Origin: Actinomycetes bacterium
GTDB taxonomy: Bacteria > Actinomycetota > Actinomycetes > Propionibacteriales > Propionibacteriaceae
NCBI GenBank assembly: GCA_023437345.1
Contig: JAEZGC010000252.1
Span: 1 to 7,300, forward strand
Length of the DNA stretch: 7,300 nucleotides
Direction: 5' to 3'
Shown here piece by piece: positions 1 through 5,074 of the stretch (position 1 is its first letter; every line of letters begins with the position of its first letter). A program made the translations under genes and the position numbers. Under the pieces are notes generated by a model. It did not search any database, was not told the origin of the DNA, and was given only the letters and a program-made list of their open reading frames with translations.

Positions 1-294
1 CTGGTCGACGCGGTCGCCACCCACGACTCCGACGCCGGGGAGCTCACCCTCTTCCTGGTGAACCGGTCCACCTCCGACGCCACCCCTATCGAGGCCGACC
101 TGCACGGCTTCGGGGCGTCCCGGCTGGCGGAGGCTGTCGAGCTGTCCAACCCCGACCACGGCTGGCAGGCCTCGGCGCAGGACGCGACCTCGGTCCTGCC
201 CCGGCCGCTGTCCGGAGTGACCCTGGACGAGGGCCAGCTGTCGCTGACCCTGCCCCCGGTCAGCTGGGCGATGGTGCGGCTCTCGACGCACTGA
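1..294 (+). CDS. alpha-L-arabinofuranosidase, GH51 type, C-terminal fragment
   Basis: This is the last 97 codons of a gene that begins upstream of the window, open from base 1 and ending at TGA 292-294. The peptide has the features of the C-terminal beta-sandwich of GH51 arabinofuranosidases: a strand 'GELTLFLVNRS', a leucine-glycine pattern 'ADLHGFG', a 'VLPRP' turn and the closing 'LPPVSWAMVRL', where family members typically end in a similar PPxSWxxxRL strand. In the family this domain packs on the catalytic barrel, and the enzyme releases terminal arabinofuranose from arabinan and arabinoxylan oligosaccharides. The catalytic glutamates lie outside the window, so activity cannot be judged. 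There is no signal that it belongs to the metal genes downstream; a strong hairpin separates them. The family call rests on pattern recognition of the tail only. Confidence 0.75.
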   Translation: MVDAVATHDSDAGELTLFLVNRSTSDATPIEADLHGFGASRLAEAVELSNPDHGWQASAQDATSVLPRPLSGVTLDEGQLSLTLPPVSWAMVRLSTH

Positions 295-304
295 GATCCA
301 GGCA

Positions 305-330
305 GGGGCCGGTGCTTCGGCACCGGCCCT
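305..330 (+). terminator. UUCG-loop hairpin terminator after the arabinofuranosidase gene
   Basis: Ten perfect base pairs plus one G-U pair (arms 305-315 and 320-330) close on a C(UUCG)G tetraloop, one of the most stable RNA loops. It starts 10 bases after the stop codon. No U tract follows, which is common in high-GC actinobacteria. It is probably the 3' end of the upstream transcript. Confidence 0.75.
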
Positions 331-332
331 GG

Positions 333-349
333 CTGTCCCCGCGGGACAG
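333..349 (+). terminator. second tandem hairpin
   Basis: A perfect 7-bp stem (CTGTCCC at 333-339, GGGACAG at 343-349) with a 3-base loop follows the UUCG hairpin by two bases. It may back up the terminator or protect the 3' end. It has no U tract either, so its role is inferred from position. Confidence 0.4.
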
Positions 350-426
350 TCGGCGCCGGAGCCGGAAGGGGAGACGCGGCCTCGTGGCAGGCACCCCCGC
401 CGCCCGGGCCGACGACCGCCCGGCAG

Positions 427-442
427 CTTGACGTCGGTCAAG
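427..442 (+). promoter_or_regulatory. FNR-type operator box upstream of the ATPase
   Basis: CTTGACGTCGGTCAAG is a perfect 6-bp inverted repeat with a 4-base spacer. It matches the TTGA-N6-TCAA core bound by FNR-like members of the Crp/Fnr family. Its centre (434.5) lies 29.5 bases before a -10 hexamer at 464-469. That puts it at -41.5 from the predicted start at 476, the class II activator position. The place where a -35 would lie (441-446, AGGAGA) is a poor match, so the promoter probably needs the activator. The likely binder is the regulator encoded at 2780-3472. Confidence 0.7.
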
Positions 443-463
443 GAGACGGGAGCGCGGACTTCG

Positions 464-469
464 TAACGT
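464..469 (+). promoter_or_regulatory. -10 element of the ATPase promoter
   Basis: TAACGT fits TANNNT and predicts transcription from about 476. The surrounding CGTAACGTC is nearly repeated as CGTACCGTC at the same distance from the box in the second promoter (2473-2478), which is the main support. Confidence 0.6.
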
Positions 470-501
470 CACTGGCAGGCACGGTCCCCGTGCCGTGACG
501 T
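466..501 (+). promoter_or_regulatory. two-step palindrome between the -10 and the ribosome binding site
   Basis: The inner arms GGCACGG (478-484) and CCGTGCC (488-494) pair perfectly over a 3-base loop. The outer arms ACGTCAC (466-472) and GTGACGT (495-501) also pair perfectly, with a 5-base bulge (473-477) on the left. The right outer arm ends directly before the GAGGAG ribosome binding site. With a start at 476 only the inner hairpin would be in the mRNA; the outer pair would then matter only in DNA, possibly as a second protein site. No counterpart is seen in the second promoter. Confidence 0.5.
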
Positions 502-513
502 GAGGAGTTCCCA
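501..513 (+). promoter_or_regulatory. ribosome binding site of the ATPase, shared leader motif
   Basis: TGAGGAGTTCCCA contains GAGGAG (502-507), seven bases before ATG 515. This decides for ATG 515 over the in-frame GTG at 500, which lies on the ribosome binding site itself. The same 13 bases recur before the chaperone gene at 2502-2514. Confidence 0.8.
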
Positions 514-514
514 G

Positions 515-2440
515 ATGAGCAAGCCCAGTGACCGGCTCGGTCGCCGATGGTTGGTGCCGGCGGCGTCCGGCGCCCTGATCCTGGCCTCGCTGGTCGGCTC
601 CCGGCTGGTGGCCGACCCGCTGCCGGGCGACCTGGTGATGGTGGCGGCTGCCGCGGTGGCCGGGGCACCGATCCTCCGCCGCACGATGCGGGCGCTGCTG
701 GTCCGGGTGATCGGCATCGACCTGCTGGTGTCGGTGGCCGCGACCGGTGCAGTCATCGTCGGCAACTACTGGGAGGCGGCTGCGGTCACCTTCCTGTTCG
801 CCGTCGGTGGAGCGCTCGAGGACGCCACGCTGAGCAAGACCCGCGCCGCCCTCGCCGAGCTGGTGGCGGTGGCGCCCGAGGTGGCGATAGTGCTGCGCGA
901 CGGCGACCAGGTCGAGGTGCCCGCGCTCGGCGTCCGGCCCGGCGAGACGGTCCTGGTCAAGAACGGCGCCAAGGTCCCGGTCGACGGACTCGTGACAGCC
1001 GGCGTCGGCGCGCTCGACGAGGCGTCCATCACCGGGGAGTCCCTGCCGGCGGAGAAGTCGGTCGGCGACCGGGTGTTCGCCGGGACGGTCTCCGCCGGGG
1101 GATTCCTCCAGGTCGAGGCTACCGGCGTCGGCGCCGACACCACGCTGGCCCGGATCATCCACCGGGTGGAGGAGGCGCAGGACGCCAAGGCGGCGACCCA
1201 GACCTTCATGGAGCGCTTTGCGCGCTGGTACACCCCCGGCATCATCGCGCTCGCCCTTGTCGTCGGCCTGATCACCGGCGACGTGGTGCTCGGACTGACC
1301 CTGCTGGTGATCGGCTGCCCCGGCGCGCTGGTGATCTCGATCCCGGTCTCGATAGTGGCCGGCATCGGCCGGGGCGCGCGGGACGGCATCCTGGTCAAGG
1401 GCGGGGAGTACCTGGAGACGTCGGCCCGGATCACCGCGGTCGCCCTGGACAAAACCGGGACCCTCACCGAGGGCCGCCCCGAGGTCACCGACGTGGTGGC
1501 CCTGGCCGGCCACGACGCCGACCACCTGCTTGCCCTCGCCGCCCGCGCCGAGGCCGGCTCGGAGCACCCGCTGGCCCGGCCGGTGATCGAGGCCGCCCGC
1601 CACCGCGGGCTGGCTATCGAAGGGTTGCCGAGCCACACCGAACCCGTTCCCGGCAAGGGGATCGTCGCCACTGTTGACGACCGCCGGGTCGTCGTCGGCA
1701 ACCTCGGGCTGCTGGCCGCCGAGGCCATCGACCCTGCCGCGGCAGCCGACGTGGTGGACGACCTCGCCCGGGCCGGGCGCACCCCGATGGTGGTCGCGGT
1801 CGACGGCGAGGCGGTGGGCGTGGTGGCGGTGGCCGACCGGGTCCGCGATGACGCCGCCGAGCTGGTGCGACGGCTCCACGCCGGCGGAGTGCTGAAGGTC
1901 GGCATGCTCACCGGTGACGACCGCCGGGTAGCGGCGGCGGTAGGGGAACGGGTCGGCGTCGACGAGGTCCATGCCGGGCTGCTGCCCGAGGACAAGTTGG
2001 ACATCGTGGCCAGGTGGCAGCGGGAGGGCCACATCGTGGCGATGGTGGGCGACGGCGTGAACGACGCGCCCGCCCTGGCCACCGCCGACATCGGTGTCGC
2101 GATGGGCGCGGCCGGCACCGCGGTGGCCATCGAGACCGCCGACATCGCCCTGATGGCTGACGACCTGCTCAAGCTGCCCCGCGCGATCCGGCTGGCCCGG
2201 CGGACCGTCGCCAACCTGCGCCAGAACATCGCGGTCGCGCTGGTGACAGTGGTGGCCCTGCTGGCGGGGGTCCTGTTCGGCGGGGTGACGATGGCGATCG
2301 GGATGCTCGTGCACGAGGCGTCCGTGCTGCTGGTGATCGGCAATGCGATGCGGCTGCTGCGTCCCGACAAGGAAGCCAGGCAACCAGTGGGGCAGACAGT
2401 GCCGGACACCGAGGCCAGGGCGATGGTCCCGGCCGCTTGA
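515..2440 (+). CDS. heavy-metal translocating P1B-type ATPase with a CPG membrane motif
   Basis: A 641-residue pump that couples ATP hydrolysis to metal export across the cell membrane. About eight membrane helices are visible (roughly 13-33, 36-55, two within 63-101, two within 239-285, two within 572-615). The P-type core is complete: TGES 173-176 (actuator), DKTGT 312-316 with phosphorylated Asp312, the P1B hallmark SEHP 349-352, TGD 466-468 and GDGVNDAP 512-519. The membrane metal site is odd. Where most P1B pumps have CPC, this one has Cys268-Pro-Gly, and Cys268 is the only cysteine in the protein. The last helix holds HEAS (600-603), recalling the HEGGT/HEGS-like motif of P1B-4 relatives rather than the MxxSS of copper pumps. 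There is no N-terminal HMA domain; one is supplied by the separate gene at 2517. The stop codon overlaps the chaperone promoter's operator. ATPase identity is firm; the metal (iron, zinc, cobalt or other) is not known. Confidence 0.93.
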   Translation: MSKPSDRLGRRWLVPAASGALILASLVGSRLVADPLPGDLVMVAAAAVAGAPILRRTMRALLVRVIGIDLLVSVAATGAVIVGNYWEAAAVTFLFAVGGALEDATLSKTRAALAELVAVAPEVAIVLRDGDQVEVPALGVRPGETVLVKNGAKVPVDGLVTAGVGALDEASITGESLPAEKSVGDRVFAGTVSAGGFLQVEATGVGADTTLARIIHRVEEAQDAKAATQTFMERFARWYTPGIIALALVVGLITGDVVLGLTLLVIGCPGALVISIPVSIVAGIGRGARDGILVKGGEYLETSARITAVALDKTGTLTEGRPEVTDVVALAGHDADHLLALAARAEAGSEHPLARPVIEAARHRGLAIEGLPSHTEPVPGKGIVATVDDRRVVVGNLGLLAAEAIDPAAAADVVDDLARAGRTPMVVAVDGEAVGVVAVADRVRDDAAELVRRLHAGGVLKVGMLTGDDRRVAAAVGERVGVDEVHAGLLPEDKLDIVARWQREGHIVAMVGDGVNDAPALATADIGVAMGAAGTAVAIETADIALMADDLLKLPRAIRLARRTVANLRQNIAVALVTVVALLAGVLFGGVTMAIGMLVHEASVLLVIGNAMRLLRPDKEARQPVGQTVPDTEARAMVPAA

Positions 2441-2451
2441 TATCCGTCAAG
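2436..2451 (+). promoter_or_regulatory. FNR-type operator box upstream of the HMA chaperone
   Basis: CTTGATATCCGTCAAG has perfect CTTGA/TCAAG arms around six bases. It shares the core and the flanking GG with the box at 427-442. It overlaps the ATPase stop codon (TGA 2438-2440). Its centre (2443.5) is again 29.5 bases before a -10 hexamer (2473-2478), giving -41.5 from the predicted start at 2485. The -35 position (2450-2455, AGGCGT) is again poor. Confidence 0.68.
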
Positions 2452-2472
2452 GCGTGGAGAGACCGCCTTGCG

Positions 2473-2478
2473 TACCGT
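2473..2478 (+). promoter_or_regulatory. -10 element of the HMA chaperone promoter
   Basis: TACCGT within CGTACCGTC is a near copy of the -10 region at 464-469, at the same spacing from its operator. It predicts a start near 2485 and a leader of about 32 bases, so the chaperone and regulator can be transcribed independently of the ATPase gene. Confidence 0.58.
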
Positions 2479-2501
2479 CGAAACTGCTAGTCAAACACAG
2501 A

Positions 2502-2514
2502 TGAGGAGTTCCCA
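2502..2514 (+). promoter_or_regulatory. ribosome binding site of the HMA gene, shared leader motif
   Basis: TGAGGAGTTCCCA repeats the 13 bases in front of the ATPase gene. GAGGAG (2503-2508) is eight bases before ATG 2517. Confidence 0.78.
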
Positions 2515-2516
2515 CC

Positions 2517-2756
2517 ATGACCGCAACGACCACCAACCTCACCCACACCACGCTGCGCGCCGAGGGCTTCAGCTGCCCCTCCTGCGTGGCGAAGATCGAG
2601 AAGCAGGTCGGACGCCTGGACGGCGTCGCGGACGTGACCGTGAAGTTCGCGTCCTCGCGGATCGAGGTCGACCACGACCCGCAGCGCTCCAGCGTCGACG
2701 ACCTCGTCGCCGCCGTCGCCAAGGCGGGCTACCGCGCCCGTCCGGCGGCGTTCTGA
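2517..2756 (+). CDS. HMA-domain metallochaperone (CopZ-like fold)
   Basis: A 79-residue cytoplasmic protein made of a single heavy-metal-associated domain of the usual beta-alpha-beta-beta-alpha-beta size. The metal loop is GFSCPSC with Cys20 and Cys23, followed by a first helix 'VAKIEKQVGRLDGV', strands 'ADVTVKFASSRIEVDHD', a second helix 'SSVDDLVAAVAKAGY' and a short tail. In the family the two cysteines bind a soft metal and pass it to a partner P1B ATPase. Here the partner is almost surely the ATPase just upstream, which lacks its own HMA domain. The loop has Phe where CopZ and Atx1 proteins normally have Met (GMxCxxC), so copper should not be assumed. It has its own operator-driven promoter and is followed after 23 bases by the regulator gene, probably on the same mRNA. 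Confidence 0.88.
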   Translation: MTATTTNLTHTTLRAEGFSCPSCVAKIEKQVGRLDGVADVTVKFASSRIEVDHDPQRSSVDDLVAAVAKAGYRARPAAF

Positions 2757-2779
2757 GCCCGGCGTGACAGGCTTGACCC

Positions 2780-3472
2780 ATGCGTGACCTCCCCGTCCTC
2801 GAGCACCACAGCTCGTGTGTCAGTCGAGTGCCGATCTTCCGGGATCTCACCCCGGCCCAGCAGGACGCCGTCGCAGCCCTCGCCCACCCGGCCAGCCTGC
2901 CCGCCGGCAGCCTGGTGCACGGGGCGGGCGAGGCGCTCGGCAGGCTGTTCGTGGTGCACACCGGACGGGTCACGCTCACCCATCTGGCGGCCAGTGGCCG
3001 CAGCCGGTTGCTGCGGGTGGCCGGCCCGGGCGAGGTGGTCGGGGAGCACTCATTCCTGACCGGGCAGCGGCCCGATTACCATGCCGAGGCGGCCGAGGAG
3101 TCCAGGCTGTGCGTCTTCGAGCACGCCGATCTCGCCGGACTGGTCGCCAGCTACCCGGCGATAGCGGTGGGGATGCTGCGCTCACTGAGTGGGCGGCTCA
3201 CCGAGTCCGAGCGCCGGCTGGCCCTGGCGGGCGTCGACGTGCCCGCCCGGGTCGCCGACTACCTGCTGGAGCTGCCCGCCACCGACGCCGCCCACCCGGC
3301 AAGGGTCCGGCTGCCGCTGGCCAAGCAGGACATCGCGTCGTGGCTGGGCACCACCCCTGAGTCATTCAGCCGCGCCCTCGCCAGGCTCGCCCGCGACGGC
3401 ACCATCGGGGTGGACGGGGTCCACGTCGACCTCCTCGACCCGGCGCGGCTGGAAGAGCTGGCGTCGTCTTGA
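2780..3472 (+). CDS. Crp/Fnr-family transcriptional regulator with a two-cysteine pattern
   Basis: A 230-residue DNA-binding regulator. Residues about 17-125 form the cyclic-nucleotide-binding-type beta-barrel ('VPIFRDLTPAQQDAVAAL', 'GRLFVVHTGRVTL', 'AGPGEVVGEHSFLTG'). About 126-150 is the dimer helix and 155-220 the winged helix-turn-helix. The recognition helix 'TTPESFSRALARL' carries Glu194, Ser197 and Arg198, the ExxSR set that in FNR reads TTGA half-sites, and such boxes stand before the ATPase and chaperone genes. There are only two cysteines, Cys13 and Cys111, so a four-cysteine FNR iron-sulfur cluster is not possible. The pair resembles the dithiol switch described for the FNR-like protein FLP of Lactobacillus casei. 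I see no strong ribosome binding site before ATG 2780. The in-frame GTG at 2828 is an alternative start that would drop Cys13, but the conserved start of the barrel and the 23-base gap favour 2780. It probably activates the metal genes in response to redox state or metal. Confidence 0.88.
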   Translation: MRDLPVLEHHSSCVSRVPIFRDLTPAQQDAVAALAHPASLPAGSLVHGAGEALGRLFVVHTGRVTLTHLAASGRSRLLRVAGPGEVVGEHSFLTGQRPDYHAEAAEESRLCVFEHADLAGLVASYPAIAVGMLRSLSGRLTESERRLALAGVDVPARVADYLLELPATDAAHPARVRLPLAKQDIASWLGTTPESFSRALARLARDGTIGVDGVHVDLLDPARLEELASS

Positions 3473-3516
3473 CCCCGGTCGCGCAGCCGCGGGCGGTGCG
3501 GTGCCCCGCCGCCCCG

Positions 3517-3522
3517 TAACCT
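3517..3522 (+). promoter_or_regulatory. -10 element of a probable leaderless promoter
   Basis: TAACCT fits TANNNT and ends six bases before ATG 3529, so transcription would start on the A of the start codon. A GAGG (3523-3526) lies only two bases from the ATG, too close for a normal ribosome binding site. Confidence 0.45.
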
Positions 3523-3528
3523 GAGGCA

Positions 3529-4026
3529 ATGCGCGGATGGGTGGCGGCGGGCCTGGCCGCCGTGGCGGTGGTCGCGGCGGTCGCCCTGGCCGGCGGCTTC
3601 GCCACGGTGCCCGACACCGCCGGTGCCCCCGTCCCGGCCGGACAGGTGATCGCCACCGGCAGCTACGACATCAGGATCGACGGGGCCGAACTGGTGGAGG
3701 ACGGGTTGCGCGTCCACGCCGAACTCACCAACCGCACCCCCGGGTCGGTCGGCTACCTCCCCTACAACCTGGTCACGGTCGCGCTGCCTGACGGCGAGGT
3801 TCTCACCACCGGAATGCACCGCGGCGTCGGCGGCTGGGACTCGGGCCTGGACCCGGACATCCCGGCCCTCGCCACGCTCGACTTCGACCTGACGGGGCCG
3901 CTGCCGCCCGGCGACGTGCGGGTGCTGGTCCGCGGGCTGGAACCCTCGGACGGGTTCCTCTCCGGGCCGGACTCGACCAGCCCCGGCCGGGTGCGGGCCG
4001 TCGTCGAACTGGGGGTCGCCAGGTGA
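3529..4026 (+). CDS. membrane-anchored or secreted beta-rich protein, first of three
   Basis: 165 residues. I do not recognise the family. An N-terminal hydrophobic segment (residues about 5-24, Ala/Val/Leu/Gly) is an uncleaved anchor or signal peptide with no lipobox cysteine. The rest (about 44-162) alternates strands and turns ('GSYDIRIDGAELVEDGLRV', 'DFDLTGPLPPGDVRVLVRG', 'VRAVVELGV'), like an immunoglobulin-type or DUF4352-like extracytoplasmic domain. It has no cysteines. It lies 56 bases after the regulator gene and probably starts its own transcript at a leaderless promoter. Its stop overlaps the next start by four bases (GTGA), so translation of the two is probably coupled. The function is unknown. 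Confidence 0.8.
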   Translation: MRGWVAAGLAAVAVVAAVALAGGFATVPDTAGAPVPAGQVIATGSYDIRIDGAELVEDGLRVHAELTNRTPGSVGYLPYNLVTVALPDGEVLTTGMHRGVGGWDSGLDPDIPALATLDFDLTGPLPPGDVRVLVRGLEPSDGFLSGPDSTSPGRVRAVVELGVAR

Positions 4027-4574
4027 ACCCCGGACGCGCCACCGGCTGGGTGATAGCGCTGCTCGCCGTCGCGCTGGTCGGCGTCACCGCCCCCGACCCG
4101 GACGCCGACCATCGGGTGAGCTGGACGTCGACCACGCTGGGGGCCGCTGCCGCCACCGAGCGGCTCCGGGTGCAGGTCGACACGGTGACCACAGGGACGG
4201 CGCTCGCCACAAGCTATGGCGAGACCCTCACCGCCCGCGGCACTGTCGTGGTCGTGGGCCTGCGTGCCGCGGCGCTGACCGGGCAGCTCAGCTTCGTGGT
4301 GGAGGCCCGCACCCGGGACGGCCGCTGGTACGCCCAGCGCGCCGAGAACCCGGCCCGGCTCGGGGCGACACCGGCCGGGTTCACCACCGTGGGAAGCGCG
4401 GTGTTCGTGGTGCCGCCCGACCGGGTGGCAGGGCTTCGGCTGGCGATCACCCCGGGCGGGCGGCAGCCGGTCAGCCACACCCGCGGCGTCCTGGTCGACC
4501 TGGGGCTCACCGGCGACGAGCCGGACGGCGGCGCCGTCGGGCCGGGCGAGGCGCGTACCGAGGTCAGCCGATGA
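4023..4574 (+). CDS. membrane-anchored or secreted protein, second of three
   Basis: 183 residues, family not recognised. It starts at GTG 4023 inside the stop of the preceding gene, with a G-run (4011-4015) as the likely ribosome binding site. One hydrophobic segment (about 8-23) leads into an extracytoplasmic region with strands 'ERLRVQVDTVTTGTAL', 'TVVVVGLRAA', 'LSFVVEARTRDGRWY' and 'GSAVFVVPPDRVAGLRLAI', ending in an acidic, glycine-rich tail from about 163. It has no cysteines. Size, topology and strand pattern resemble both neighbours, so all three may be diverged members of one fold, although the sequences themselves are not obviously alike. It ends in an ATGA overlap with the third gene. 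Confidence 0.8.
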   Translation: MNPGRATGWVIALLAVALVGVTAPDPDADHRVSWTSTTLGAAAATERLRVQVDTVTTGTALATSYGETLTARGTVVVVGLRAAALTGQLSFVVEARTRDGRWYAQRAENPARLGATPAGFTTVGSAVFVVPPDRVAGLRLAITPGGRQPVSHTRGVLVDLGLTGDEPDGGAVGPGEARTEVSR

Positions 4575-5074
4575 GGTTCGCCGCCGCAGCGCTCGGGCTG
4601 GGCGCCGTCGTGACAGCCACAGCTGCCGCCCTGGTGTGGGCGCTCACCGGGACCCCGCCGCCGACAAGCGTTGCTCGCGGGGAGACGGTGGCCGGACCCG
4701 GCTGGGAGTTCTCCGACGCCGCCGTGGCCAGCACCGACCGGGGATCGGAGGGCGAGGCGCCGGAGGGCACCCGGTGGGTAGTGCTGGAGTTCACCATCGC
4801 CGCCAAGACGCCGCTGGCCCCCGACCGGCTGGGCTGCACTGTCGTCTTCAGGGCCGGCCGGCTGGTCTGGCGTCCGGACAACGCCGCGCTGCCGGTGGCC
4901 GGGGGCAGCACCTGTTACGGCCTCGTGCCGGGCCCCAACCGCTTGGCCTACTCGGTCACGGTGCCGTCCGGGCTGGCCGATCAGGTGGTGGCCGAGGTCA
5001 CCGTCTCGCCAGACGGTGACGACCCGTCGCTGCGCTGGTTCGGCGGCGAGTCGGTGCTGCTCGTCTCCGGCTGA
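4571..5074 (+). CDS. membrane-anchored or secreted protein, third of three
   Basis: 167 residues, family not recognised. ATG 4571 overlaps the previous stop (ATGA) and has GAGG seven bases upstream. A single hydrophobic segment (about 4-25) precedes a beta-rich domain (about 40-167) with 'GTRWVVLEFTIAAKT', 'GCTVVFRAGRLVWRPDN' and 'NRLAYSVTVPSGL'. The 'RWVVLEFTI' strand recalls DUF4352-like proteins. Cys89 and Cys115 are its only cysteines and could form a disulfide outside the cell. Its last 31 codons overlap, on the opposite strand, the C-terminal tail of the membrane protein 6276-4981. It is probably made together with the two genes before it. Confidence 0.8.
   Translation: MRFAAAALGLGAVVTATAAALVWALTGTPPPTSVARGETVAGPGWEFSDAAVASTDRGSEGEAPEGTRWVVLEFTIAAKTPLAPDRLGCTVVFRAGRLVWRPDNAALPVAGGSTCYGLVPGPNRLAYSVTVPSGLADQVVAEVTVSPDGDDPSLRWFGGESVLLVSG

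Noticed and set aside
500..514. GTG 500 as start of the ATPase
   Set aside because: It overlaps the GAGGAG ribosome binding site that serves ATG 515.
260..2383. Very long minus-strand open frame (707 codons) opposite the ATPase gene
   Set aside because: It is low-complexity, rich in Arg/His/Gly/Asp and has no domain pattern. It is the expected open antisense frame of a high-GC gene. The same applies to 2409-766 on the minus strand.
2772..2777. CTTGAC half-site just before the regulator start codon
   Set aside because: No opposite TCAA half at the right spacing, and it abuts the ATG, so it is probably chance.
3469..3482. Possible third FNR box (TTGACCCCGGTCGC) at the end of the regulator gene
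   Set aside because: The right half is broken (GTCGC instead of GTCAA), and the distance to the next -10 (48 bases from box start) does not match the 36 bases seen for the two good boxes.
3491..3514. GC-rich hairpin between the regulator and the first small envelope gene as terminator
   Set aside because: Only a 6-bp stem with a 12-base loop and no U tract; this is expected by chance at this GC content.
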